From Pseudomonas viridiflava (GTDB lineage: Bacteria; Pseudomonadota; Gammaproteobacteria; Pseudomonadales; Pseudomonadaceae): 64,000 bases of DNA. Below the pieces are notes generated by a model. It saw only the letters and a list, made by a program, of their open reading frames with translations. It was not told the origin of the DNA and searched no databases. Made by a program: the position numbers and the translations under genes. The stretch is from positions 62,001 to 126,000 of the forward strand of contig NZ_UTBZ01000136.1 in the NCBI RefSeq assembly GCF_900580865.1, given 5' to 3'. Positions 44,049 through 53,406 of this stretch are shown here, one piece after another; positions within the stretch are counted from its first letter, which is position 1, and every line of letters starts with the position of its first letter.

Positions 44049-46475
44049 ATGTCCCGTTCGCTAGACACCTTGTTGCGCCCCAGTCTGCTGGCTGTCGCCA
44101 TCGCGCTCAGTGCGCCGCTGATCAGCAGTCCGTTGCTCGCCGCTGAACAAGCGTCCAGCGTGCGCGCGTACAACCTGCCGGCGGCGCCACTGTCGACCAC
44201 GCTGAACCAGATCGCCAGCCAGGGCGGCATTGCGCTGTCGCTGAATCCGTCGCTGGCGGCAGGCAAGACCTCGGCACCGGTCAGCGGCCAATACGATGCG
44301 GCCGGCGCCCTGCGTGCGGCCCTGCGCGGCACCGGTCTGCAACTGGAACAAAGCAGCACCGGCACCTACACCCTGGTCGCCGTGCCTGAAGGAACGCTGG
44401 CCCTGCCGGAAACTTCCGTCATCGGCGTGGAAAACTTCGAAAGCGCCTGGGGCCCGGTCGAAGGCTACACCGCCACCCGCACCGCCGCCGGCACCAAGAC
44501 CGACACCGCACTGGTCGAAGCGCCGCGTTCGATCTCCGTCGCGACTCGCCAGCAAATGGACGATCGTAGCGTGCACAGCCTCGACGACGCGGTGCGCTAC
44601 ATGCCGGGCATCACCGCCAGCAGCTATGGCAGCGATACCCGCGCCGACTGGCTGCGTGTGCGCGGTTTCGAACCGACCCAGTTCCTCGATGGCCTGCCGC
44701 TGCCAAAAGGCGTATACGCCAACCCGAAACAGGAAACCTGGAACCTCGACCGCCTCGCCCTGCTGCGCGGCCCGGCCTCCTCGGTTTACGGCCAGACCCC
44801 ACCGGGCGGCCTGCTCGACATGGTCAGCCGTCGCCCAAGCGCTGAAGCCAGCAATGAAATCCAGCTGCAATACGGCAGTGACAACCACCGCCAGATCAAC
44901 TTCGCCAGCACCGGCAAGATCGATGACGCCGGCCAGTTTCTCTACGGCCTCAGCGGCGTGGTGCGCGACAGCGGCACCCAGATCGATCACGTCGACAACA
45001 AGCGCTACAACATCGCACCGAGCCTGACCTGGAACATCGACGACGACACCAAGCTCACCCTGCTGAGCCAGTTCACCCGCGACGATACCGGCATCACCAG
45101 CCAGTTCCTGCCGGTGCAGGGCACCAAGATCAAATCGCCGCTCGGTGATATTTCCCACCACAAGAATCTGGGTGATCCGGACTGGGAATATTACGATCGC
45201 ACCTATTACGCGCTGGGCTATGCCTTCGAACATCGTCTGAACGATGTCTGGCAGTTCAAGCAGAACCTGCGCTACACCAAGTCGGATCTGTCGTTCCAGT
45301 CGCTGACACCGGGGTCGTACCCATTCACCGAAGTGGATGATCAAGGCAATGTCGGACGCACCAGCACCAGCGTAGACGAAGACATCAGCCAGTTCGCCGT
45401 GGACAACAACTTTCAGGCCGACTTCGCTACCGGCGACATCCGCCACACCCTGCTGCTGGGCCTGGACCACCAGCGCAGCAACACCAACTACACCTCGATC
45501 TTCGGTGACGGCCTGCCCACCAACGTCATCACGCCGATCTACGGCCAGCCGATCGTACGTCCGGCGCGCTCGACGGCGTTTTACGATTACAACCAGAAGA
45601 CCTACCAGACCGGCCTGTATATCCAGGATCAAATGGCCCTCGACCAGTGGCGCCTGACCCTCGGCGGCCGTGAAGACTGGGTGCACACCAGCACCAAATT
45701 CATCAACAAGGGTGATGCCACCAACACCCAGCGCGACAAGGCCTTCAGCGGCAACGCAGCGCTCAGCTACGTGTTCGACAACGGTTTCGTGCCGTACCTG
45801 TCGTACGCCGAATCCTTCCAGCCGACCACGGGCGCCGACGCCACCTCGACCGGTTCGCTCAAGCCGACCGAAGGCCAACAGTGGGAACTGGGCATCAAGT
45901 ACCAGCCACCGGGCAGCAAAACCCTCCTGACCGCCGCCGTGTATGACCTCACCCAGAAGAACGTTTCGGTCAACACCTTCGTCAACAACGTCTCGATCAC
46001 CAGTCAGACCGGCGAAGTGAAAGTCAAAGGCCTGGAGCTGGAAGCGGTTTCCGACGTCACCGACAACCTGAAAGTCATCGCTGCCTACACCCTGGCCAAA
46101 TCCGAAGTGCAGAATGGCGTCGACAAGGGCAATCGCCTGCAACTGATGCCGAACCAGCAAGCGTCGCTGTGGACTGATTACACCTGGCACGCCGGCGTCC
46201 TCGACGGCTTCGGCATTGGCGGCGGCGTGCGTTACACCGGCAACACCTACGGCGACAAGGCCAACACCTGGCTGGGCAAGGCGGACGCCTACACCGTGTT
46301 CGACGCGAGCGTGCATTACGACCTCGGTCGTCTGGACAACAGCCTCAAAGGCGCGTCGCTGGCCGTCAACGCGACCAACCTGTTCGACAAGGAATACATT
46401 TCCACCTGCGACAGCTTCTACTGCTACTACGGCGACACGCGCAGTGTCGTCGCCAGCGCCACTTACAAGTGGTAA
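44049..46475 (+). CDS. fiuA: TonB-dependent siderophore receptor with signalling domain
   Basis: 808 residues. A signal peptide (1 to about 31, cleaved near LLAAEQ) is followed by an STN signalling domain (about 40-115), a plug domain (about 145-265, DDAVRYMPGITASSYGSDTR) and a 22-strand-type barrel ending in Trp (TYKW), typical of outer membrane proteins. It imports an iron-siderophore in the outer membrane with TonB energy and signals to FecR. By gene order it is the ferrichrome receptor FiuA; the true ligand may differ. A REPIN lies between it and the anti-sigma gene. ATG 44049 has AGGAG upstream. Confidence 0.85.
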   Translation: MSRSLDTLLRPSLLAVAIALSAPLISSPLLAAEQASSVRAYNLPAAPLSTTLNQIASQGGIALSLNPSLAAGKTSAPVSGQYDAAGALRAALRGTGLQLEQSSTGTYTLVAVPEGTLALPETSVIGVENFESAWGPVEGYTATRTAAGTKTDTALVEAPRSISVATRQQMDDRSVHSLDDAVRYMPGITASSYGSDTRADWLRVRGFEPTQFLDGLPLPKGVYANPKQETWNLDRLALLRGPASSVYGQTPPGGLLDMVSRRPSAEASNEIQLQYGSDNHRQINFASTGKIDDAGQFLYGLSGVVRDSGTQIDHVDNKRYNIAPSLTWNIDDDTKLTLLSQFTRDDTGITSQFLPVQGTKIKSPLGDISHHKNLGDPDWEYYDRTYYALGYAFEHRLNDVWQFKQNLRYTKSDLSFQSLTPGSYPFTEVDDQGNVGRTSTSVDEDISQFAVDNNFQADFATGDIRHTLLLGLDHQRSNTNYTSIFGDGLPTNVITPIYGQPIVRPARSTAFYDYNQKTYQTGLYIQDQMALDQWRLTLGGREDWVHTSTKFINKGDATNTQRDKAFSGNAALSYVFDNGFVPYLSYAESFQPTTGADATSTGSLKPTEGQQWELGIKYQPPGSKTLLTAAVYDLTQKNVSVNTFVNNVSITSQTGEVKVKGLELEAVSDVTDNLKVIAAYTLAKSEVQNGVDKGNRLQLMPNQQASLWTDYTWHAGVLDGFGIGGGVRYTGNTYGDKANTWLGKADAYTVFDASVHYDLGRLDNSLKGASLAVNATNLFDKEYISTCDSFYCYYGDTRSVVASATYKW

Positions 46476-46506
46476 GCGATTGAGCTGAAACAGGCCCTGT
46501 TACCAG

Positions 46507-46536
46507 GCCGTCCCTCGGGGACGGCTTTGGTGTTTT
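46507..46536 (+). terminator. Hairpin after the receptor gene
   Basis: GCCGTCCC-TCG-GGGACGGC then TTTGGTGTTTTT. It may be a partial terminator before the PepSY gene, which starts 13 bases later. Confidence 0.75.
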
Positions 46537-46549
46537 TGAAGGTCATGAA

Positions 46550-47680
46550 ATGAAAAGTAAAACAATCCGTCGCTGGTCGTTTGTTCATACTTGGACCAGC
46601 CTGATCTGCACCGTGTTTTTGCTGATGCTGGCATTGACCGGTCTGCCGTTGATTTTCAGCCATGAAATCGACCACCTCCTCGGTAACGCCCCGGAACTGC
46701 GTGAGATGCCGGCCGACACGCCGCAGCTCAATCTGCAGCAACTGGTGGATGCCGCGCAGAAACATCGACCGGGCGAAGTCATGCAGTATTTCGGCTATGA
46801 CGATGAAGACCCGAACGCGGCGTTCGCGATCATGGCGAAAACCGCCGGCACCGAACCGAACTCCTCGCACACCTTCATGCTGGACGCACGTACCGGTGAA
46901 GCGCTGGAAACCCCATCGGCCAATGGCGGCTTGATGCTGTTTATCCTGCGTCTGCACGTCGACATGTTCGCCGGGCTGCCGGGCAAATTGCTGCTGGCGT
47001 TCATGGGGCTGCTGTTTGTCGTGGCCATCGTATCCGGGACGGTGCTGTACCTGCCGTTCATGCGCCGTTTGAAGTTCGGCACGGTGCGTCAGGACAAGTC
47101 GACACGGCTGCGCTGGCTCGACCTGCATAACCTGATCGGTGTTGTCACCCTGACCTGGGCGCTGGTGGTCGGCGTGACCGGTGTAATCAGCGCCTGCGCC
47201 GACCTGCTGATTGCTGCCTGGCGCAATGACGCACTGACTGCGCTGATCGAACCGTACCGCGATGCGCCACCGCTGACGCACCTGGCGCCGGCCACGCGTT
47301 TACTCGATATCGCTGCTGAAGTTGCGCCGGAGATGAAACCGGACTTCATTGCCTTCCCCGGCACACGCTTTTCCAGCGAACACCATTACTCGGTATTCAT
47401 GAAGGGTGGCACTCACCTGACTTCGCATCTGCTGACGCCAGTGCTGATCGATGCGACCACGCTGCAGGTGACCGCCGTGGCCGAACGACCGTGGTACATG
47501 GACGCAATGGGCATGTCGCAGCCGCTGCACTTCGGCGACTACGGTGGCATGCCGATGAAAATCCTCTGGGCCACTCTCGATGTGTTGACGATCATTGTGC
47601 TCGGCAGTGGCGTTTATCTGTGGGTGGTGCGGCGCAAAATGGCCAAACCTCTGCTGGAAACGGCGGAGGCGTCTGCATGA
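46550..47680 (+). CDS. PepSY-domain inner membrane protein (siderophore reduction/iron release type)
   Basis: 376 residues with four membrane helices, the first near residues 12-34 (TSLICTVFLLMLALTGLPLI), a large periplasmic PepSY-containing loop, and helices near 140-165, 188-215 and 335-362. Such PepSY_TM proteins near siderophore receptors are thought to reduce ferric siderophores in the periplasm. It follows the receptor gene closely, with a partial terminator between. Its ATG-overlapping partner (ATGA) is the next small gene. Confidence 0.82.
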   Translation: MKSKTIRRWSFVHTWTSLICTVFLLMLALTGLPLIFSHEIDHLLGNAPELREMPADTPQLNLQQLVDAAQKHRPGEVMQYFGYDDEDPNAAFAIMAKTAGTEPNSSHTFMLDARTGEALETPSANGGLMLFILRLHVDMFAGLPGKLLLAFMGLLFVVAIVSGTVLYLPFMRRLKFGTVRQDKSTRLRWLDLHNLIGVVTLTWALVVGVTGVISACADLLIAAWRNDALTALIEPYRDAPPLTHLAPATRLLDIAAEVAPEMKPDFIAFPGTRFSSEHHYSVFMKGGTHLTSHLLTPVLIDATTLQVTAVAERPWYMDAMGMSQPLHFGDYGGMPMKILWATLDVLTIIVLGSGVYLWVVRRKMAKPLLETAEASA

Positions 47681-47856
47681 AACCGCGTCAGTCGAATTTC
47701 TGGAAAGTGTTCAGCACGCCGATCGTGATTGCGCTGCTCAGTGCGGCGGGGTTGTTTGCGGCGTTGCTTGGGGATGGGATTTGGGATGCGTTGAGTTGGG
47801 TTGGGCTGGGTGTTCCGGCATTTCTGGCCATAAGAGGATTGTTGCAGCGAAGCTAA
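47677..47856 (+). CDS. Small membrane protein of the iron cluster
   Basis: 59 residues starting MKPRQSNFWKVFSTPIVIAL, with a membrane helix at about 14-34 and a second hydrophobic segment at 39-53. It overlaps the PepSY gene by four bases (ATGA), so the two are translated together and are likely partners in the membrane. The function is unknown. Confidence 0.8.
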   Translation: MKPRQSNFWKVFSTPIVIALLSAAGLFAALLGDGIWDALSWVGLGVPAFLAIRGLLQRS

Positions 47857-47863
47857 AGAAATC

Positions 47864-47952
47864 TGTGGGAGCGAGCCTGCTCGCGAAAGCGCTCTGACAT
47901 TCAACATCAACATTGTCTGTACGGACGCCTTCGCGAGCAGGCTCGCTCCCAC
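47864..47952. repeat. REPIN before the GST gene
   Basis: Inverted REP pair (TGTGGGAGCGAGCCTGCTCG and complement) about 45 bases apart. Confidence 0.92.
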
Positions 47953-48030
47953 ATTGGTTTTGCGTCGGGCTTGAGCAGGTCGCGTTACGCGCTATGCTGC
48001 CTCCTCACTGTCCTGATCGAGACCCTGCCA

Positions 48031-48660
48031 ATGTCCGCCCCCAGCATGACCCTGTACCACAACACGCTCTCCCCGTTCGTGCGCAAAGTGATGGTGTTGC
48101 TGCACGAAACCGGCCAGCAGGATCGCGTCGCCTTGCAAGATTGCGTGCTCAGCCCGGTCAGCCCGAGCGCCGAGCTCAATGCCGACAATCCGCTGGGCAA
48201 GATTCCCGCCCTGCGTCTGGCCGACGGCAATGTCATCCATGACAGCCGTGTGATCCTCGAATACCTCGACCAACAACACGTCGGCAATCCGCTGATCCCG
48301 CGCGAAGGCGCGGCCCGCTGGCGCCGTCTGACCCTGGCTTCGATGGCTGACGGGATCATGGATGCGTCGGTGATGGTGCGTTATGAAATGGTTTTGCGCG
48401 CACCGGAAAAGCATTGGGACGAATGGCTCGATGCGCAGCGCGACAAGATCCGCCGCGCCCTCGCGGTGTTGGAAAAGGATGCGATTGCCGAACTGACCAG
48501 CCATTTCGATGTGGCGGCGATCAGCGTGGCGTGCGCGCTGGGTTATCTCGACCTGCGCTTCCCGGATCTGGGCTGGCGTGATGCCAACCCGCAACTGGCC
48601 AACTGGTTTTTTGAGGTGAGTCAGCGACCGTCCATGATCGCGACCATGCCCAAGCCTTAA
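48031..48660 (+). CDS. Glutathione S-transferase family protein
   Basis: 209 residues. An N-terminal thioredoxin-like domain (LYHNTLSPFVRKVMVLLHET; cis-proline region NPLGKIPALRL; glutathione contact HDSRVILEYLD) is followed by an all-helical domain. The substrate is unknown. ATG 48031 is used; ATG 48046 is possible. Confidence 0.88.
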   Translation: MSAPSMTLYHNTLSPFVRKVMVLLHETGQQDRVALQDCVLSPVSPSAELNADNPLGKIPALRLADGNVIHDSRVILEYLDQQHVGNPLIPREGAARWRRLTLASMADGIMDASVMVRYEMVLRAPEKHWDEWLDAQRDKIRRALAVLEKDAIAELTSHFDVAAISVACALGYLDLRFPDLGWRDANPQLANWFFEVSQRPSMIATMPKP

Positions 48661-48683
48661 ATCGGCGGCGCTTGTTCCGGCCT

Positions 48684-48775
48684 CTTCGCGAGCAGGCTCG
48701 CTCCCACATTGCTTTTGGGTATGGCAGAAATCTTTGTTCCAACACCCATCCTGTGGGAGCGAGCCTGCTCGCGAA
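48684..48775. repeat. REPIN between GST and creD
   Basis: Inverted REP pair about 46 bases apart, between convergent genes. Confidence 0.92.
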
Positions 48776-48868
48776 TGCACCACCTCGGTTCCACAGGCAA
48801 ATACCCGATAATCCGCGTCACCAACTCATCCTTCCAGCACTGATCCTCACGCAACCCCAGCGACCGGC

Positions 48869-50239
48869 TCATTGCATCGCCCCCACATCAAACTCCAGCG
48901 GCTTCGCCGGCTTCTGCCCAATCCCGTACCAATCCAGTTTGCGCGTCAGCACCATGAACACACCGAGCAGACCGAACAGCAGCAACGAACCCATCAACAA
49001 CGCGTAATCCTCGGCGCTCAGCAAGCCATAGAGCAGGCCGTACAACGCCGCCAGCCCTGCCGAAAAGCTCAAGCCGTGACGCACGCTACGCAGCACATGG
49101 CAGACATAAAACCCGATCAGCAACACACAAGCACTGGCCGACAACAGATACGCCAGAGCAAAACCGATGTGCTCCGACAGCGACAGCAGCAACAGATAAA
49201 AGAACGCCAGCGCCACACCGACCAACGCGTATTGCACCGGGTGCACGGCCAGGCTCTTGAGCACTTCGAACAGGAAGAAACCGGCGAACGTCAGGACGAT
49301 GAACAGCAGCGCATATTTGATCGCCCGGTCACTCTTCAGGTATTGATCCACCGGGTCGATGAAGCTCACACCGAAGCTGCGACCGTTGAACGCCTCGCAA
49401 TCATTGCCGCTCACACAACGGCTCATGGCGTCTTGCAGGTTGGTGGAGAAGAACGTGGTCTGCCAATCGGCGCTGAAACCCTGATCATTGATCTCGCGTT
49501 TGCCCGGCAGGAAGTTGCCGACAAAACTCGGGTGTGGCCAGTTGGCGGTGAGGCTGACGCTGCTGGTCTTGCCCACCGGCAGCACCTGCAATGAACCGGT
49601 GCCTTGCAGACGCAGGTCGAAGCCGAAGCTCAGCTCCGTGGTTTGGCTGGTATCGAGCAGCGGCAGCGTGACCCGCACACCTTCACCGAGCCAACCGACT
49701 TGCGTACCCGGAACGAAGTCCAGACGCTGGCCATCGAGTTCCAGTTTCAGCGCATTTTCGATGCCGCGAATGTCGCTGATACCGACCGCGAGAAACGGTG
49801 CATCGAACTGGTAGTCGCTGAAGTCTTCCTTGATGCCCAATTGTGCTGGCAATGAGAAATGGCCATTGATGCGGTTGTCGGCGTGGAACAGCCGCGCTTC
49901 ATAAATCCCCCGTGCACGCAGTTCGGTTTGCACCTGGCCATCGAGTTCGAAACGCTCCGGCAGGAAGTACAAACGCCCACGCTCCTCACCCGGCTCATCG
50001 TAGCGCTGGCTGGTTTTGTCGTTGGTTTTCCAGTTGTGAATCACTTTGCGATACGGCACCACCATCACCGGCCCGCTCAGTTGCTGGCTGTAGCTGGAGC
50101 TGCGGGCGATGTCTTCGAGCACGCCGTCGCGCAGCTGCTGGCGGTCGTCGATGACGCCGTCGATCATCAGCAACGGGATCAGCAACAGCAGGATGAGCAC
50201 GGCGATGGCGCCGAGCTTTATCGTCAGATTCTTGTTCAT
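48869..50239 (-). CDS. creD: CreD-type inner membrane protein
   Basis: 456 residues. One N-terminal helix (about 10-28, IAVLILLLLIPLLMIDGVI), a large periplasmic part and a C-terminal bundle of about five helices. It is the target gene of the CreBC two-component system and is linked to cell-envelope stress and beta-lactam response. ATG 50239 gives MNKNLTIKL; the frame further upstream translates a REPIN. creC ends 185 bases upstream. Confidence 0.9.
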   Translation of the reverse strand: MNKNLTIKLGAIAVLILLLLIPLLMIDGVIDDRQQLRDGVLEDIARSSSYSQQLSGPVMVVPYRKVIHNWKTNDKTSQRYDEPGEERGRLYFLPERFELDGQVQTELRARGIYEARLFHADNRINGHFSLPAQLGIKEDFSDYQFDAPFLAVGISDIRGIENALKLELDGQRLDFVPGTQVGWLGEGVRVTLPLLDTSQTTELSFGFDLRLQGTGSLQVLPVGKTSSVSLTANWPHPSFVGNFLPGKREINDQGFSADWQTTFFSTNLQDAMSRCVSGNDCEAFNGRSFGVSFIDPVDQYLKSDRAIKYALLFIVLTFAGFFLFEVLKSLAVHPVQYALVGVALAFFYLLLLSLSEHIGFALAYLLSASACVLLIGFYVCHVLRSVRHGLSFSAGLAALYGLLYGLLSAEDYALLMGSLLLFGLLGVFMVLTRKLDWYGIGQKPAKPLEFDVGAMQ

Positions 50240-50334
50240 GGGACTCTCCCTGTTTGGATGGGCAGAGTCTGGTGTTGCTGTATGAGGGGAATATGGGGGG
50301 ATTATGGAGATTGTGTGGAGACTGTTCAGGCCCC

Positions 50335-50410
50335 TTCGCGAGCAAGCTCGCTCCCACATTGGATCTGCGTCGTTCACAAATCCCCTGTGGGAGCGAGCTT
50401 GCTCGCGAAG
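50335..50410. repeat. REPIN between creC and creD
   Basis: Inverted REP pair of the CGCGAGCAAGCTCGCTCCCA variant within the creBCD cluster. Confidence 0.9.
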
Positions 50411-50424
50411 GCAACGACTCGATA

Positions 50425-51843
50425 TCAAGGCAAGCGCAATGTCACTTCAACACCGTTTTCGACATTGCGGATCTGCATCGAACCACCATGCAACTTGACC
50501 ACCTCTTCAACGAAGTTAAGCCCCAACCCCGTGCTTTTGCGCCCACTGTCCGGACGCGGCAACGAGTAGAAGCGCTCAGTCAAACGCGGCAAGGCGTAAT
50601 CGGGAATCGGAGCGGTTTCATTGAACAACCGCAACTCAATCTGCTCGCCAACCCGCTCAGCACTGAAGCACAGCAACCCCTCAACCGGGGTGAAATCCAG
50701 CGCATTCTCCAACAGATTGCCCAGCGCCTGACGCAACAGAAACGGCTCGCCAATTAACAGCAGATCAGCCGCAATCGCCTGTTCGATGTGCAACTGTTTG
50801 CCTTCAATCCGCGCTGCCTGCCCCTGCAACAACTGATCAACCAGCGCCGCCAACGGCACGGCGACCCGCTCTTCAAGGCCCTGACGTTGTTCCACCTGCG
50901 CCAGATTGAGCAACCGTTCGATCAACTGCTGCATCCGCGCACTTTCGCTGTCGATGTTGCCGACAAAGCGCAATCGCTGAACTGGCGGCATATCCCCTTG
51001 CAGCAACTCCGCTGCTCCACGAATCGCCGCCAGCGGACTTTTCAGTTCATGGGTCAGCGTGTGCACGTAGCGTTCGACGTAAGCCTTGCCCTCCAGCTGT
51101 GTGCGCATCTGCTCAACCGCCGAGGCCAGTTGTTCCAGTTCACCGCCACGGTAATGCGGCACTTCCACCCGCCGGCCCTCGCTCACCGCTTGGGCATAAC
51201 CGGTCAACCGGTGCAGCGCGCGGCTCAGCCACCACGACAGCAACGCGCCAAACAACAGACCAAGACCAATCAAGCCCGCGCCGTAAAACAGCAAACGGCG
51301 TTCGGTACGATCGACATAAGGCTGCAAGGAGCTGTTGGGCTTGGCCACGGTGACCACGCCGATGATCTGGCCGTTGTCGCGGATCGGCGCGCCGACGTGC
51401 ATCACCGACGAACTGGCATCATCCGCATCGCTGCGGCTCGACCTTGCGCCGTACTCACCGCGCAAGGTCAGGTAGACGTCGTTCCAGCGCGAGTAATCCT
51501 GACCGACCGCGACACCACTGGAATCGAGCACCACGATCCCTTTCGCGTCGGTGACGTAGATGCGATGGTTGACCTGATTTTTCGGTAAGCCCCAAATGGT
51601 TGCTTGCGGCTGGCGCTCGCCATAGGCCCGCAGCAACTCGGGCCAGCGGTTCTCACTGAGGGTGCCGGCCTTGAAATCGTCACGGAGGATTTCCGCCATC
51701 AGATTGGCGGTGTCGACCAGGGTTTCTTCGGTGGACTGGCGCACGCCGGGGCGGATTTCCTCCATCACCGTGTTGAGCACGAAATACCCGGTCAGGCCGA
51801 CAAACAAAACGTAGACCATAAAGATCCGCAGCCCCAGTGACAT
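50425..51843 (-). CDS. creC: CreC sensor histidine kinase
   Basis: 472 residues: helix at about 6-25, periplasmic sensor region with PAS-like contents, second helix at about 183-205, HAMP, then the HisKA domain with phosphorylation site H265 (HTLTHELKSPLAAIRG) and the ATP-binding domain (RKSTGLGLNFVEEV). It phosphorylates CreB. Its start shares one base with the creB stop (TGATG), so both are translated together. Confidence 0.93.
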   Translation of the reverse strand: MSLGLRIFMVYVLFVGLTGYFVLNTVMEEIRPGVRQSTEETLVDTANLMAEILRDDFKAGTLSENRWPELLRAYGERQPQATIWGLPKNQVNHRIYVTDAKGIVVLDSSGVAVGQDYSRWNDVYLTLRGEYGARSSRSDADDASSSVMHVGAPIRDNGQIIGVVTVAKPNSSLQPYVDRTERRLLFYGAGLIGLGLLFGALLSWWLSRALHRLTGYAQAVSEGRRVEVPHYRGGELEQLASAVEQMRTQLEGKAYVERYVHTLTHELKSPLAAIRGAAELLQGDMPPVQRLRFVGNIDSESARMQQLIERLLNLAQVEQRQGLEERVAVPLAALVDQLLQGQAARIEGKQLHIEQAIAADLLLIGEPFLLRQALGNLLENALDFTPVEGLLCFSAERVGEQIELRLFNETAPIPDYALPRLTERFYSLPRPDSGRKSTGLGLNFVEEVVKLHGGSMQIRNVENGVEVTLRLP

Positions 51844-52523
51844 CAGCTGTGCCCCGGGCTGTAGCTGTAACCGAGGCCGCGATGGGTCTGGATCGGCTCG
51901 GCGTCGGCGCGCACCAGACGCAACTTGGCGCGCACGCTTTTGATATGACTGTCGATGCTGCGCTCGTAGCCGGCGTCGGCCGCTACGCCTAGCGCATCAA
52001 GCAATTGCTCACGACTGAAGACCCGCTCGGGTTGTTCGAGCAGGCATTGCAACAGGCGGAATTCGTGGCGGGTCAGGCTTAACGTCTGGCCGCGATAAAT
52101 GATTTGAATGCGTTCCGGATCGATACGAAACAGCGCGGAAGTGGCTTCAATCGCCGGGCGCGGCGCCATGCGTTTGAGGATAGCCTTGACCCGCGCTGCC
52201 ACCTCTCGAGGGCTGAACGGTTTGACCACGTAGTCATCGGCGCCAATCTCCAGGCCCACCACGCGATCAATCTCGGCATCGCGAGCACTGAGGAACAGCA
52301 CCGGCACTTCGCTGAATCGCCGCAACTGTTTGCAGGTCTCGAAACCGCTGATATCCGGCAGGCCGATGTCGAGGATGATCAGATCGGCCGGGGTCTGCCG
52401 CTGATGCTCCAGCGCCGCCGCGCCGAGGCTCAGCCACGTGGTGGTGAAGCCCTCGCCCTGCAGAGCAAAAATCAGCGTATCGGCAATCGCCGCTTCGTCT
52501 TCGACAATCAGGATATGAGGCAT
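51843..52523 (-). CDS. creB: CreB response regulator
   Basis: 226 residues, OmpR/PhoB family. The receiver domain has phosphorylation site D52 (IILDIGLPD) and KPF; the winged-helix output starts near residue 130 (LSLTRHEFRLLQCLLEQPER). It activates creD and, in related Pseudomonas, genes of beta-lactam resistance. First gene of creBCD. Confidence 0.93.
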   Translation of the reverse strand: MPHILIVEDEAAIADTLIFALQGEGFTTTWLSLGAAALEHQRQTPADLIILDIGLPDISGFETCKQLRRFSEVPVLFLSARDAEIDRVVGLEIGADDYVVKPFSPREVAARVKAILKRMAPRPAIEATSALFRIDPERIQIIYRGQTLSLTRHEFRLLQCLLEQPERVFSREQLLDALGVAADAGYERSIDSHIKSVRAKLRLVRADAEPIQTHRGLGYSYSPGHS

Positions 52524-52596
52524 GGCGTCCGAGCCCGTGGGTTAAGTGCGCGAACGGTGCCCCAAGCCTGACGTTACGTCAATGAGACCACTTGGC

Positions 52597-53100
52597 TCAG
52601 CAGTCCGGTTTGTCGGCGGTGAAGCGCCGCGCCGGGTTTACTGCAGCGCCAAACTCGCGCAAGGCCTTGGCACCGATCAGCAGCGGATAGTTGAAGTTGC
52701 TGCGGTCGGTCAGGTTGACCTCGACGGTACGCTTGACGTTACCCAGGCACAGCTCCAGATCGACCACCGGGCGCTTGGCGACTTCGGTACTTTCGCCCTC
52801 GTCCTCTTCATCCGAGCGGCTCTTGATCTTGCTGATGCGTGCGACCTTGTGTTCGTAGACCTTGTTACTGGCGTCCTTGGTACCGAGGCGGAAGCGTACC
52901 CATTCATCGCCATCACGGGTGAAGGTCTCGATGTCCTTGGCCGACAGCGAGGCGGTCAGCGCGCCGGTGTCCATCTTGGCCTTGAGTACTTCACCGCCGA
53001 TTTCCGGCAGCGCGATGTATTCGTAGCGCCCGTACAGGGTCGGCTCGGCGGCCATGACCGGCAGGGCGACGAGGGCAAACAGTGCAAGGAGAGATTTCAC
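52597..53100 (-). CDS. Retropepsin-like putative ATP-dependent zinc protease family protein
   Basis: 167 residues. It has a signal peptide (MKSLLALFALVALPVMA) and an aspartic-protease-like motif DTG at 44-46 (AKMDTGALTASLSA), the PF05618-type family. It lies just upstream of creB on the same strand, as in P. aeruginosa. Function is unknown; the name 'zinc protease' in databases is poorly supported. Confidence 0.82.
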   Translation of the reverse strand: MKSLLALFALVALPVMAAEPTLYGRYEYIALPEIGGEVLKAKMDTGALTASLSAKDIETFTRDGDEWVRFRLGTKDASNKVYEHKVARISKIKSRSDEEDEGESTEVAKRPVVDLELCLGNVKRTVEVNLTDRSNFNYPLLIGAKALREFGAAVNPARRFTADKPDC

Positions 53101-53406
53101 GTAAGGGGCTTCCTTGGAAAATGAGGGCGGCAGACTGGGATTTTAGACACCCATTGATTCATTCGTTCGCCTTGAAACTGCTTTCGCGAGCAGGCTCGCT
53201 CCCACAGGGTTTTGTGTTGAGCACACACTTTCAATACACCTGAATCCAGTGTGGGAGCGAGCCTGCTCGCGAAGAGGCCAGCACATTCAACACAACGCTT
53301 GAGCAAAGCATACCGGCCCAAAAGTGAAACATTCGTCACCAGCGATTTGGCCTGTCGCGCGAAGCTGCTTATCATGGCGCGCCCATCCGTTTGCAAAGAG
53401 TTGCTT
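53101..53406. other. Intergenic region between protease and acyltransferase genes
   Basis: No gene is seen. It contains one REPIN (53182-53273) and the divergent promoter regions, in which no clear regulatory site was recognised. Confidence 0.6.
53182..53273. repeat. REPIN between divergent genes
   Basis: Inverted REP pair about 46 bases apart. It is unusual in lying between two divergent genes, where a promoter would be expected. Confidence 0.9.

Noticed and set aside
44061..46316. 751-codon open frame on the minus strand opposite the siderophore receptor
   Set aside because: The opposite strand is a certain TonB receptor; the antisense frame follows from high GC codon bias.
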